In this document: piece after piece, positions 24,084 through 33,375 of the stretch
How positions within the stretch are numbered: position 1 is the stretch's first letter
How the letters are laid out: each line of letters begins with the position of its first letter
Assembly: GCF_005116645.1 (NCBI RefSeq)
Contig: NZ_SWCM01000007.1
Location: forward strand, 186,001-250,000
DNA from: Desulfopila sp. IMCC35006
GTDB taxonomy: Bacteria > Desulfobacterota > Desulfobulbia > Desulfobulbales > Desulfocapsaceae
Length of the DNA stretch: 64,000 nt
Direction of reading: 5' to 3'
Position numbers and translations under genes: made by a program
Notes under the pieces: model-generated
The model's database searches: none
What the model saw: the letters and a program-made list of their open reading frames with translations, nothing else
What the model was told of the DNA's origin: nothing

Positions 24084-27005
24084 TTATTGTTGAACTGGGA
24101 GTATATTCAAAACCTGTTCAAACTGATGGAGGCTATAGGGCTTGGCGATTGCCGCGATGAAACCGTAATCCTGGTGATTGGCCATGACCGGGTCGTTTGA
24201 GTAGCCACTTGAAACAATGAGGTTGGCAGAGGGTGCCTCGGCAAGGATGTGTTTGGCTGCCTCGATTCCGCCAATTCCACCGGGAATTGTCAGATCCATA
24301 ATTACCGCTGAAAAAGGTCTTTGTGTGTTCATGGATTCTTTGTACAGTTCGATAGCTTCTTCTCCTGTCGAACAGGTGGTAACCGTGTAGCCCAGATGGG
24401 TGAGCATTGACCAGGCAACTTCCCGTATCATTTGTTCATCATCCATCACCAGTATTGTACCACCTTGATGGCGACTCATGTTTTGCTCAGTGGGTACCTG
24501 GTGCTCCGAATAGGTCTTGCCGACCGATGGAAGATATATCGTAAAAGACGTTCCCTTATCGAGAACTGAATCGACTGCGATATGTCCATTATGTCTGGCA
24601 ATGATTGAATATGCAGAAGCAAGGCCAAGCCCTGTGCCTTTCGGCTTGGTTGTAAAGTAAGGATCAAATATTTTCCCCCTGTTTTCCTGCGAAATGCCAC
24701 AGCCTTCATCTCTGATGGTTATTTTGATATACGTCCCCGGGGTGAGATTGTAACTGTTAGAATCATCAATAAATTTGTTTTTGGCAATGATATTGAGTGC
24801 CCCACCGCCCGGCATTGCCTGGCTACTGTTGATTATGATATTGTTCAGTACCTGACTTATCTGGCCTTCATCTGCTTTCACGGCGTCAATGTTGTCTGCT
24901 ATATCAACAAATGCCCTGACGTTTGATCCGCGAAGCATCAGTGATACCGCCTCCGGGATAATATCATGGGCTGAGATTATTTTCTTTTGCGGCTCACCTC
25001 CTCTGGCAAAAGTTAACAGCTGCCGTGCCAGTTCGCCGGCACGTCTGGATGCTTTTTCTGCTTCGGCAAGATGGGTGGAAATTTTGTGTTCGGGTTCAAG
25101 GAGTACTTTCGCAAAAGATATGTTGGCCATGATGCCGGTCAGAATATTGTTGAAATCATGGGCTATGCCGCCGGCAAGAACTCCGAGGGATTCCAGTTTC
25201 TCAATTTTCTGTTGTTCTTTTTCATGTTTTTTCTGCTCGGTAATATCTTCGATCGTGGCAATAACACCACTGCGGGGGTGGCCGGGAACAACCGGGCTGA
25301 ATATTCCCCGTAGATGTCTTTTCTTACGGCCGGTTACCGAGGTGTAAATCTCTTCGCAGGAGACAATCTGGCCAAGCATGGCTTTGCCGAGGGTCTCCCG
25401 CACGATCGGTGAGCTCTGGTGCCTCGCATTGAATCCCAGAATCTTATCCCGGGTTGATCCCATAATCTCGGTAAATTTGTCATTGCAATCCCATACTGTT
25501 CCCTCAGCGTTGAGGCAGACTATTCCCAACGGCGATTTTTCAAAGATAATCCGATACCTGCGTTCGCTCTCCCGCAAGGCTTCTTCCATTTTTTTACGCT
25601 CGGTAATATCGATGGAAAAGGCGGCCAGCAGGGTTTTATCTTCTTGGGATATCAGGAATTTTACCGTCGTATAGGTGCGGCCGTTCCACTGTTGCTCAAG
25701 CTGCAGCGGGATGCCTTCGGAGACAACTTTCCAGTCATCGGCCATAACCCTGGCGGCAAAGTCTGCCGAAAATAAATCGGTCATACTCATACCGATCATT
25801 TTGGCGCTTGGTATGCCGGTAATCTGTTGATAATTCTCACTGGTCTGCAGAACTCGGTTGTGCGATTCGGTCACCTCCTTGATGATGATATAGCCAGGAG
25901 AATAGTGCATGAACAGCGCAAAAATTTCGTTTACGTTGCGCATGGCATCAATCGTTTTCTTTTTCTCCAGCGCATCGCCTATATGTCGGGCGACGTAAAC
26001 GAGCAGGTCCTTGTCTTTTTCGGTGTAGACGATGTCGCGATAGCTCTGCACCAGGACCACGCCGGCGAGATTATCAAGATAAAATGGTACGCCAATGAGC
26101 GAGTGGGCCTTGGATCCTAGATATTTGATGCCGTTTTCCTCGCAGAATTGGTCAAAATTGTCGGGGCCCAATAGAATAGGTTCGCCGCTCTGCATCAGAA
26201 AACTGGTCATACTGGGTTTCTGTTGCGGATCGACTTTTATTTTCATTCCCTGGAAATGGGCGTCGAGTTCATCGAAATAGTAAGTGAAACTGATAATTTG
26301 TTCGCCATCCTGTTCATTTCGCAGGGCAATGAAAAAATTGCGGGCATTAATAAACCGGCCGACAATTTTATGTAGCGAGGAAAAAAGATCCTCCTCTCTG
26401 GTAAAGAGGTGCGCCTGTTCGCTGATTTCGTAAAGTGCTTTCCGCAGCTGTTCCGAATATTCAAGCGATGCCATCGAACTTTTGAGGTGGCAAACCAAAT
26501 CTTTGCTTTTCAGCCACGAATCAATCAGCAATGTTACCGTCTGAATGCCCTGCAGATATTCTTCGGGGAAGGGAAGATTTTCCCGACAGCCGATATAAAG
26601 AAGCGCCGACCCCTTCGGATTTTCAGACAGTGGAAAAAGGGCATGGGACTGATTGCCGGTGGCGAGCAGAAACGGTGGTGTGTCCTGATCATTACGGACG
26701 ACCAGAACTTCAGGACGGGCGAATATGCCGGCCACAGCCGGCGCCTGAGCTGGCAGTAAAGGAGGTACACACCGGGTGGACTCTGGTGCCGATAGCTGGG
26801 AAGCGTGGGGGGTAAAACTCTTTTGCCTTTCATTATAGAAATACATCTCCACAAAGACATCACCAAGCCTTGCAAAAATATGAACCCGGAGAAAATCGGT
26901 GAAGTCTTCAGCCGACGATTCGGCATTGTAATTTCGGTGTGCATCCGCGATGATCTGGAGAATTTCTCGGGAAGTAATGAAAGGTGTCGGGCGTCGGTTG
27001 ATCAT
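24084..27005 (-). CDS. Hybrid sensor histidine kinase (GAF-PAS-PAS-HisKA-HATPase-REC)
   Basis: 973 residues with no membrane helix, so probably cytoplasmic. Order: an unassigned, possibly GAF-like N-terminal region (1-160), a GAF domain (about 195-350), a PAS domain (about 355-475), a second PAS domain with PAC end ATIEDITEQKK (about 480-595), the phospho-acceptor His616 in GGIAHDFNNILTGI, an HATPase with GCGISQE and GTGLGLASAYSI, and a C-terminal receiver domain (ILVMDDEQ..., phospho-Asp in VIMDLTIPG). The HDFNN motif places it with NtrB/PAS-type kinases. No partner response regulator gene is next to it, so the fused receiver may pass the signal to an unlinked output protein. Confidence 0.9.
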   Translation of the reverse strand: MINRRPTPFITSREILQIIADAHRNYNAESSAEDFTDFLRVHIFARLGDVFVEMYFYNERQKSFTPHASQLSAPESTRCVPPLLPAQAPAVAGIFARPEVLVVRNDQDTPPFLLATGNQSHALFPLSENPKGSALLYIGCRENLPFPEEYLQGIQTVTLLIDSWLKSKDLVCHLKSSMASLEYSEQLRKALYEISEQAHLFTREEDLFSSLHKIVGRFINARNFFIALRNEQDGEQIISFTYYFDELDAHFQGMKIKVDPQQKPSMTSFLMQSGEPILLGPDNFDQFCEENGIKYLGSKAHSLIGVPFYLDNLAGVVLVQSYRDIVYTEKDKDLLVYVARHIGDALEKKKTIDAMRNVNEIFALFMHYSPGYIIIKEVTESHNRVLQTSENYQQITGIPSAKMIGMSMTDLFSADFAARVMADDWKVVSEGIPLQLEQQWNGRTYTTVKFLISQEDKTLLAAFSIDITERKKMEEALRESERRYRIIFEKSPLGIVCLNAEGTVWDCNDKFTEIMGSTRDKILGFNARHQSSPIVRETLGKAMLGQIVSCEEIYTSVTGRKKRHLRGIFSPVVPGHPRSGVIATIEDITEQKKHEKEQQKIEKLESLGVLAGGIAHDFNNILTGIMANISFAKVLLEPEHKISTHLAEAEKASRRAGELARQLLTFARGGEPQKKIISAHDIIPEAVSLMLRGSNVRAFVDIADNIDAVKADEGQISQVLNNIIINSSQAMPGGGALNIIAKNKFIDDSNSYNLTPGTYIKITIRDEGCGISQENRGKIFDPYFTTKPKGTGLGLASAYSIIARHNGHIAVDSVLDKGTSFTIYLPSVGKTYSEHQVPTEQNMSRHQGGTILVMDDEQMIREVAWSMLTHLGYTVTTCSTGEEAIELYKESMNTQRPFSAVIMDLTIPGGIGGIEAAKHILAEAPSANLIVSSGYSNDPVMANHQDYGFIAAIAKPYSLHQFEQVLNILPVQQ

Positions 27006-27231
27006 GAAAATTCGGCTAAAATATAAAAATTAACCGGATTTCGAGCTGATATCCGGTTTGATTGAGGCTGAAGCAACTTTTGTGACAGGTAATCACGGTT
27101 GACCTGGAATGGCCTTTGAGTTGTTACAAAGAAAGAAATGCAAGCTTTCTTATACTACAAATGTACCGGTAAAAACAAATGAAGTTGTAAAAATACCGAC
27201 GAGATCCAATGTTAATAGCGGTTGGGAGAAA

Positions 27232-28842
27232 CTAGGAGCTGCACGAGAGCATCGAACATCCCGCACGGTTGCGGGCCCACTCGGGACGTTTTACCGCGAA
27301 ATGCGCCTTGTCCGGTTGCTCGTTGTAAGGGGCGCGCACCAGCTCGAGCAGTTCACCGACCATGGAAAAATCGCCTGCCTCGGCCTTGTCGATGGCCTGT
27401 TGCGCTAGATAATTGCGCAGAACGTACCTGGGGTTAATGTTGTTCATTTTTTGCCGGCGCAGCGCATCGGGCAGGTTGTCCTGCTGGAGTCGCTGCCTAT
27501 ATCCGTTCAGCCAGCTGTTCAGCCGTTCTCTGTAGTCGATGGTTATTTCTTCTTCCTTGTAGAATGCTTCGACAAGAGCCGCCGGCAAACCGTCCCCGTC
27601 ATGTGGTGTTGAATCGGTTGAGAGGCAGGCCAGATTTCTGAAAAAGATTGTCATATCCGTTTCAACGAGCTGCAGGATTTCGACAAGTTCGCCGATCAGC
27701 GCATCGTCCGTCTCGGGTGAAAATTGCATCAGGCCGAGTTTGCCGGCCATCATGTCGTTCCACCCGGTCAGAAACAGGGTGTTGTACGTATTGAGTGCTT
27801 CCTGGAGAGGTTCGGCCGACTGTACCAGAGGGTAGATGGCATTAGCCAGCTGGAGCAGGTTCCATTGGCCGATATGCGGCTGATTGCTGAAACAGTAGCG
27901 CCGGCCATGGGCGTCGGTAGTGTTGGGCGTCCATCGTGCATCGTATCCTTCCAGCCAGCCGTATGGGCCGTAGTCGATCGTCAATCCGAGAATGGACATA
28001 TTGTCGGTGTTCATTACCCCGTGAACGAAGCCTACCCGCATCCAGTGGATGATCATCGCTGCGGTGGTGCGGCAGATTTCTTTGAACCATTCGATATAAC
28101 TCGCAACAGAAGGTTCGCCGAGATGCGGGAAGTCGGTTCGAATGGTATAGTCGACCAGTTTTTGCAGCAGAGCCGTTTCGCCTCTGGCTGTCAGGATTTC
28201 AAAATTGCCGAACCTGAGAAATGACGGGGCGACCCGGCAGACCACCGCCCCGGGCTCGTCTTTCGGGTGGCCGTCGTAAAACATATCCCGCGTCACCAGC
28301 TCACCGGTGGTAATGACGCTGAGAGCCCGGGTAGTCGGTATGCCGAGGTGGTGCATAGCCTCACTGCACAGAAACTCCCGGACCGACGAACGCAGGACGG
28401 CCAGGCCATCGGCGCGACGTGAATAGGGGGTCGGTCCTGCCCCTTTCAGCTGGAGCACCCACCGCTCTTTCTGGTTGTTGATGACCTCGGCAAGATTGAT
28501 TGCCCGGCCATCACCCAACTGTCCGGCCCAGCTGCCGAATTGATGCCCGCCATAACACATGGCAAAAGGGTCCATGCCCGGCAGGAGTTTGTTGCCGACA
28601 AATATTTCCGCAAATAGCTTGGACGAACACACCTCTTCCTGCAGGTTGAGTAACTCGGTTACTTCACGGCTGCAGGCTACCACTTTCGGCCGGGCAACTA
28701 TTGTCGGCTTGACCCGTGAATAGCAGGCGTTGCTCACCTGGCGGCGATAATTATCCGGTTGCGGGTCTGCGGGGAGTTGTCGGACAAAACTGTTATCGAA
28801 AACGAGAGATTCGAGGGTCTGGTCGCGAAGCGGCATGTTCAT
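27232..28842 (-). CDS. selO: SelO/YdiU family protein adenylyltransferase (AMPylator)
   Basis: About 536 residues. The family motifs are clear: MCYGGHQFGSWAGQLGDGRA, LQLKGAGPTPYSRRADG, RSSVREFLCSEAMHHLG and NTDNMSILGLTIDYGP. SelO is a pseudokinase fold that binds ATP upside-down and transfers AMP to proteins, linked to oxidative stress responses. The C-terminus ends GCSMLSCSS, where the family keeps a conserved redox Cys (selenocysteine in animals). I chose the ATG at 28842, which has AGGTGG eight bases upstream; a GTG at 28854 is also open. Confidence 0.93.
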   Translation of the reverse strand: MNMPLRDQTLESLVFDNSFVRQLPADPQPDNYRRQVSNACYSRVKPTIVARPKVVACSREVTELLNLQEEVCSSKLFAEIFVGNKLLPGMDPFAMCYGGHQFGSWAGQLGDGRAINLAEVINNQKERWVLQLKGAGPTPYSRRADGLAVLRSSVREFLCSEAMHHLGIPTTRALSVITTGELVTRDMFYDGHPKDEPGAVVCRVAPSFLRFGNFEILTARGETALLQKLVDYTIRTDFPHLGEPSVASYIEWFKEICRTTAAMIIHWMRVGFVHGVMNTDNMSILGLTIDYGPYGWLEGYDARWTPNTTDAHGRRYCFSNQPHIGQWNLLQLANAIYPLVQSAEPLQEALNTYNTLFLTGWNDMMAGKLGLMQFSPETDDALIGELVEILQLVETDMTIFFRNLACLSTDSTPHDGDGLPAALVEAFYKEEEITIDYRERLNSWLNGYRQRLQQDNLPDALRRQKMNNINPRYVLRNYLAQQAIDKAEAGDFSMVGELLELVRAPYNEQPDKAHFAVKRPEWARNRAGCSMLSCSS

Positions 28843-29019
28843 AAGGAGGTCCACCTGTCAGTTGAATTACTCTTGCCGACAAACACTAAGCATGCCACAA
28901 TGTGACGGCAAGAGCCGTTCTTTTTCGTGGAATACGTTGCCAGATATGGGGACAGGAGTTATCTATACCCTAGTTGAAGTTGGCAGATGACATCAATTTG
29001 ACAGGGGAGTAACCGGGAG

Positions 29020-29727
29020 ATGGTGGTAAGGATTCTTATTGCAGGTTTTGCATCTTTTGTCGCTGGATTCAGCTACCTAACCGGCCTGGCGAAGATGATG
29101 ACCGGACTGTTGCTTGGCTTCAGCGCATTCTGTTCGTTTTTTTTTGGCGTTCTGTTTGTCTTACCGATAGATGCCGATCGAGCTTTTTTCCCGGTATACA
29201 TTAAGGTGCCGGCGTGGCCGTATTTTCTGATAGGAGTAATTCTCGTCGCCATGACCATGGCTCTCTTTCTGGTCAAAACCAAGCCGGTACAGGAAGAACA
29301 GGTCGCCGCTGTTCATTTCAAATACCTGCTTGGCGGCACCGGCGGCTATCTGGCCAGTCTTTTTCTCTCCTCCGTCTTCTGGTTTCCTTCCGATGCCCGG
29401 CGATTGTCGGCCGATCCGACGTCCTTGACAAGAGACGTACTCATCGGCACATGCCTGTTTCTGGTGGGGGTGTCTGTCTCCTGCTATCTTTTTTACCGGG
29501 CGTCGAGGGGGACGTCCGAACGCCACCCTGATCTCATGCGACGATTTGTCCTGGGCTTTTTTACCTTTTTTCAATTCGACAAGATGCCGATTCTGGTTGC
29601 CTATCTGCTGATCTATTCACCGGAAACCGAGATCAGTTTTTCCAATATTGCTGCTCTGGCGCTTGCATCCTCAATTCCGGTCGCCATCTTTTTACTGAAG
29701 ACAACCCTTGATACAAAGGAGAGCTGA
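29020..29727 (+). CDS. Hypothetical polytopic membrane protein
   Basis: 235 residues with about six or seven hydrophobic segments and short charged loops. The ATG has AGGGGAG upstream. No family motif recognised and no cofactor-binding residues stand out. It is convergent with the sirtuin gene 14 bases away and is transcribed alone. Any transport or sensor role would be a guess. Confidence 0.75.
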   Translation: MVVRILIAGFASFVAGFSYLTGLAKMMTGLLLGFSAFCSFFFGVLFVLPIDADRAFFPVYIKVPAWPYFLIGVILVAMTMALFLVKTKPVQEEQVAAVHFKYLLGGTGGYLASLFLSSVFWFPSDARRLSADPTSLTRDVLIGTCLFLVGVSVSCYLFYRASRGTSERHPDLMRRFVLGFFTFFQFDKMPILVAYLLIYSPETEISFSNIAALALASSIPVAIFLLKTTLDTKES

Positions 29728-29741
29728 CTGCATGCCCGTGT

Positions 29742-30524
29742 CTATGTTCCGAACACACGCCGGCCGAATAACGGCAGAGTAGCAGCCAGGTCGCCGGCAA
29801 AGAAATAGTCGGGAAAAGATGTCGTTTCTGCGTATCCGTGGGCTGAAAGTGCCGGTTCCTGGTTGAATTCGTAAATCAGTCCGCCTCGTTCCTTGACCGA
29901 TACCGGCAGACCCGCCGCTGGATAAACCTGGGCCGAGGTGCCGATAACCAGCAGGAGATCGCATTCGAAGATGAGCTCCTCAATCGCATCCAGGCTCCTG
30001 ACAGCCTCGCCAAACAGCACAACATTGGGTTTAAGGGGCGAGTTGCAGCGGGTGCAGGCAGGAACACCCGACATGGCATAATGCTCCCCGGTGACCGGGA
30101 CGACTGTCTCGCACCACAGGCATTGCAGGTGTTGATGGTCGCCATGGATCTCCAGTACATTTAAGCTGCCCGCCGCCTGGTGCAGGTTGTCGACGTTCTG
30201 GGTGACAAGCCCTCGCAGAAGTCCGTTGTGTTCAAAGTCGGCCAGCACCTTATGCGCCTGATTCGGTTTTTTCCCGAGCAGTCCTTTGCCCATCTCCCGG
30301 TAGAGTTTCCAGGCCTTCTGCGGATTTTTGAGAAAGACATTGAGGGTTGCATATTCGTCCGGCGAAAAGATGGTCCATACTCCGCCGGGGCTGCGAAAAT
30401 CGGCAATCCCGCTATTGACCGAGATGCCCGCTCCGGTAAGGGCTACCGGACAGGATGCCGTTTTGAACTTGTCAACCGCTTCGGCGAGATACTCAAGGCT
30501 TTTGTCGAAAATGATGGTTTTCAT
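29742..30524 (-). CDS. cobB: Sir2 family NAD-dependent protein deacylase
   Basis: 260 residues. Rossmann NAD site ALTGAGISVNSGIADFRSPGG (GAG at 31-33), TQNVDNLHQAAG, the catalytic histidine in LEIHGDHQ, a four-cysteine zinc site (CLWCE...CTRC), and the later LLVIGTSAQVYPAA. It removes acyl groups from lysines using NAD and so tunes metabolic enzymes; acetyl-CoA synthetases are a common target in bacteria. The gene symbol follows the bacterial family name. It lies 24 bases downstream of the next minus-strand gene. Confidence 0.92.
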   Translation of the reverse strand: MKTIIFDKSLEYLAEAVDKFKTASCPVALTGAGISVNSGIADFRSPGGVWTIFSPDEYATLNVFLKNPQKAWKLYREMGKGLLGKKPNQAHKVLADFEHNGLLRGLVTQNVDNLHQAAGSLNVLEIHGDHQHLQCLWCETVVPVTGEHYAMSGVPACTRCNSPLKPNVVLFGEAVRSLDAIEELIFECDLLLVIGTSAQVYPAAGLPVSVKERGGLIYEFNQEPALSAHGYAETTSFPDYFFAGDLAATLPLFGRRVFGT

Positions 30525-30548
30525 ATTCTTCTCTTTGGTGGCGGTGGC

Positions 30549-30938
30549 CTATTTTTTCACGGTTTTGGAACGTACCGTTATCCTCTCCACAACCTGGCGG
30601 TAATATTCATGCTGGCTGGATATGCTCGAGGCGTTGGGCCGCTTGGCGTCAACTTTCATAAGCAGGACGTTGAGCTTTTTCATCTGTTTCAGCCGTTCGT
30701 GTTCATCTTCCGTGCAGGCGATCAGGTCCTCCAGTTTTTTTATTTGCTTGCGTTCCTCAATTTCCGGCGGAAGATAGCCGCTGTTTTTGAGAATTTTATA
30801 GGCCATTTTCAGGTCTTCCGGTACAAACCGATCATCTTCCAGCGGCAGGGGTTTGTTTTTCCACTTGGGCGAATTCAGGTCCTTTTCCCGCATGGCCTCG
30901 GCAATTCTCTGTTCGGCGATGAATGCCAGCGAATCCAT
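30549..30938 (-). CDS. DnaJ-like family (DUF1992) protein
   Basis: 129 residues. It starts MDSLAFIAEQRIAEAMREKD, closely matching the DUF1992 family (sometimes labelled DnaJ family domain-containing), whose members begin with an AE.RI.EA...G/D core and continue KPLPLEDDRFVPEDLKMAYK. The start at 30938 is set by GGAGG four bases upstream. No J-domain HPD motif is present. Function unknown; E. coli YdfQ/YhdN-type relatives are uncharacterised. It follows the carboxylesterase gene by 14 bases in the same operon. Confidence 0.8.
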   Translation of the reverse strand: MDSLAFIAEQRIAEAMREKDLNSPKWKNKPLPLEDDRFVPEDLKMAYKILKNSGYLPPEIEERKQIKKLEDLIACTEDEHERLKQMKKLNVLLMKVDAKRPNASSISSQHEYYRQVVERITVRSKTVKK

Positions 30939-30952
30939 AAAACCTCCGTTAT

Positions 30953-31621
30953 CTAGAATTTTGCACGCAGAATGCTTTGCAGCCATGCGGAAATATCACG
31001 AATCTGTTCCGGGCAGACGGCATGTTCCATCGGATAACTCTGATAGCTGACCTTGTAGCCCTGTCTGGTGAGCTCGCTGGTCGATTTGCGGCCGAGCTGT
31101 TCCGGCACCACCGGGTCATGCACCCCGTGCTGGATTTTGATGGGGATTGTTTTATTTATCTCACTGTAGGCAATGGCATCGGCGGTGGCCAGATAGGTCG
31201 ACATGGCGAGGAGCCCACCAAGCTGTTTTTCGTAGCTGAGCGCCACCTGGTAGGCCACCGCACCTCCCTGGGAAAAGCCGGCGATAACTATCTTTCTGCT
31301 GTCGATACCCCGTTCAATTTCGCGACCGATAAAGGCGTTGATTGCCTGGGCGGACTGCATCAGACCGGCAATATCAATTTCTCTGTCAATCTCCATCGCC
31401 ATGATATCGTACCAGGCAGGCATGACAAAGCCGCCGTTGACGGTCACCGGCATGGTTGGGGCATGGGGGAATATAAACCGAACCGTCAGGTCAGCCGGCA
31501 GGTTCAGCTCCGGGACGATGGGGGCAAAATCGTTGCCGTCCGCACCGAGTCCGTGCAGCCAGATCACTGTACTGTCAGGGGCGGGGGTTGTTTCCAGTTC
31601 AATAGCCGGCAGGAGGGACAT
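30953..31621 (-). CDS. Carboxylesterase / acyl-protein thioesterase-like hydrolase
   Basis: 222 residues, alpha/beta hydrolase of the phospholipase/carboxylesterase family. Visible: oxyanion region VIWLHGLGADGNDF, nucleophile Ser in IAGFSQGGAVAYQ, catalytic Asp in HGVHDPVVP and His in PMEHAVCPEQ. These enzymes cleave short-chain esters or thioesters in the cytoplasm; there is no signal peptide. First gene of a likely three-gene unit with the DUF1992 protein and the sirtuin. Confidence 0.9.
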   Translation of the reverse strand: MSLLPAIELETTPAPDSTVIWLHGLGADGNDFAPIVPELNLPADLTVRFIFPHAPTMPVTVNGGFVMPAWYDIMAMEIDREIDIAGLMQSAQAINAFIGREIERGIDSRKIVIAGFSQGGAVAYQVALSYEKQLGGLLAMSTYLATADAIAYSEINKTIPIKIQHGVHDPVVPEQLGRKSTSELTRQGYKVSYQSYPMEHAVCPEQIRDISAWLQSILRAKF

Positions 31622-31715
31622 TGTTGATTCCTTTATGTATAGTGGGCAGGGGTGCCATCGCGATGATTTTATAAAAAAGTATGATAATCATACCAGAGGG
31701 GGGCTGCACGGGCAA

Positions 31716-32714
31716 TCATCCGGTTATCTGAGGTGCCTGTGTACTTTTCTTGAGCAGGATGTTCAGCCAGGGTTGTACCTTACCCCGCAGAAGTGAGGGC
31801 GATTCGTATATATCAATGATGCTCAGCTGGGGATACTGTCTGAGCACCTGCTCCATAAGCGGGATGGTGTAATTATTGAAAAAACGCTGTTTGTAGTCCT
31901 GGTATTCTGTCTCGCCCCGTTTAAACGACATATACCAGATGCCCCCCGGTTTCAGTGCCTTGCAGATGACAGTAAAGGTCGCTTCAATCCGGGACCTGGG
32001 GATATGCAGCAGACTGGCACAGGCCCAGATGCCATCGTAGGTGTTTGTTTCTTCCAGCTCTTCGGCTTTCTGGACCCGAACCGGCTGGCCCAGATATTCA
32101 GTGGCGCTCTCAGCAATCGCATCTACCGGGTCAACGGCTACTATTCGGTGCCCCGCTTCAAGAAAAAAGCGGCTGTCGCGTCCGGAGCCGCAGCCGAGAT
32201 CAAGGACCAGGCTGTCCGGGGCGAGCAGCGCGAGGAAGCGTTGGCGTATCTGCCCGGTAAATTCGAGATCGATGGTTTCCTGAATATATTCCCGGGCGTT
32301 GTCTTGATAATATGCAAGGGTTGCGGTCACCTGATGTTCTTCCTGCAATTTCACCACGAAGGGCATATCGGCTGGTGCCCATTGCAGCGAAAGAAGTTCA
32401 TGCGCCGGCAGCCAACAGAGTCGATCATGGTCACGGCACTGAAAGGTTCCGCTCAGGTGCTGTACCCGATACGCCAGGAGTCTGACTCTTTTTGTCCCGT
32501 AATCGTAAATCGAGTCGCCAAAAAAGTCACCGATTTTACATTGAACCCCGAACTCCTCGCTGAGTTCTCTTGCAAGACAACCTTCATTTGTTTCATCAGC
32601 CTCAACTTTTCCCCCTGGAAATTCCCAATATCCGGCCAGTTGGCAGCCGGGTTTTCTTCGGGCGGCCAGGATCAGACCGTTTGTTTCAATGATGGCGGCG
32701 GTGACCAATAGCAT
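31716..32714 (-). CDS. Nudix hydrolase fused to a class I SAM-dependent methyltransferase
   Basis: 332 residues. Residues 1-135 are a MutT-like Nudix domain: AARRKPGCQLAGYWEFPGGK, then VEADETNEGCLARELSEEFG, which together give the G-x5-E-x7-REUxEExG box. After a linker, residues of about 150-332 form a Rossmann methyltransferase with LDLGCGSGRDSRFF (SAM binding) and VDPVDAIAE, like the tellurite-resistance/SAM_MT class. The start at 32714 is the first Met of the Nudix domain; the frame is open much further upstream without family similarity. The Nudix half most resembles 8-oxo-dGTP diphosphatases. The purpose of the fusion is unclear. Confidence 0.85.
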   Translation of the reverse strand: MLLVTAAIIETNGLILAARRKPGCQLAGYWEFPGGKVEADETNEGCLARELSEEFGVQCKIGDFFGDSIYDYGTKRVRLLAYRVQHLSGTFQCRDHDRLCWLPAHELLSLQWAPADMPFVVKLQEEHQVTATLAYYQDNAREYIQETIDLEFTGQIRQRFLALLAPDSLVLDLGCGSGRDSRFFLEAGHRIVAVDPVDAIAESATEYLGQPVRVQKAEELEETNTYDGIWACASLLHIPRSRIEATFTVICKALKPGGIWYMSFKRGETEYQDYKQRFFNNYTIPLMEQVLRQYPQLSIIDIYESPSLLRGKVQPWLNILLKKSTQAPQITG

Positions 32715-32832
32715 ATGTTGAGAGAATCCTATTTTTTTTCGTGGATGAAGATGGTATCGTACCTGCTCGCTGCTTGATATGATCAAGTCTTTAATTATAT
32801 AACACAAAAGCTTTTCTATAGAGGAGAAAAAG

Positions 32833-33231
32833 ATGAGCATGCAGGAATCCCTCAGTGTGGAGTTGCGGGCCGCGATGAAGGCAAGAGATACCGACCGGAT
32901 CGGAGCCATCCGTATTCTGATCGGCGAATTTGCCCGGCAGCCGGGCAAGATATTGACCGATGAGCAGGTGATCGCCATTATTAAAAAACTGATAAAATCA
33001 GAGAGAGAACTTCTGGCGGCTCAGAAGCAGGAAGATTCTCCTTTCCTGGCTATCATGGAAGGCTATTTACCCAAACAGGTCAGCGAAGAGGAGATTTACG
33101 CCTGGGTGAAGGAAAATATCGATTTCTCGGCCTTTGGCAACAAGATGCAGGCAATGAAGCCGATCATGCAGCATTTTGGCAGCGCGGCTGACGGCAATAC
33201 GGTGAAAAAAGTATTGCAGCAGTTTGCCTGA
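32833..33231 (+). CDS. GatB/YqeY domain protein
   Basis: 132 residues of the YqeY family: short helical N-terminus (LRAAMKARDTDRIGAIRILI), KKLIKSERELLAAQKQ and the C-terminal FGSAADGNTVKKVLQQ. The domain resembles the tRNA-binding tail of GatB, but stand-alone YqeY proteins have no settled function. AGAGGAG precedes the ATG. Divergent from the Nudix-methyltransferase gene, with 118 bases between starts holding both promoters. Confidence 0.88.
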   Translation: MSMQESLSVELRAAMKARDTDRIGAIRILIGEFARQPGKILTDEQVIAIIKKLIKSERELLAAQKQEDSPFLAIMEGYLPKQVSEEEIYAWVKENIDFSAFGNKMQAMKPIMQHFGSAADGNTVKKVLQQFA

Positions 33232-33375
33232 GCCGGCTTTTCCACCAAAAGAGTCTGGCATCTTGTCAGAGGCAAACCGATGTTTATCTTTATCATCTGA
33301 TAAAAACCGCAGGTTCCGTTTGCTTGGCGGATGCTGCTGCCTGCAGGAAAAAGATCCAAACAGTGGAGGAATAAC

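Noticed and set aside
27125-27155. Terminator-like inverted repeat AAGAAAG/CTTTCTT between selO and the sensor kinase
   Set aside because: Only seven A/T-rich pairs and no T-run in the direction of selO transcription; too weak to call.
32750-32766. Possible sigma-54 promoter upstream of the YqeY-like gene
   Set aside because: GG and GC are 10 bases apart, but the -24 and -12 surroundings match the consensus poorly compared with the two reported sites.
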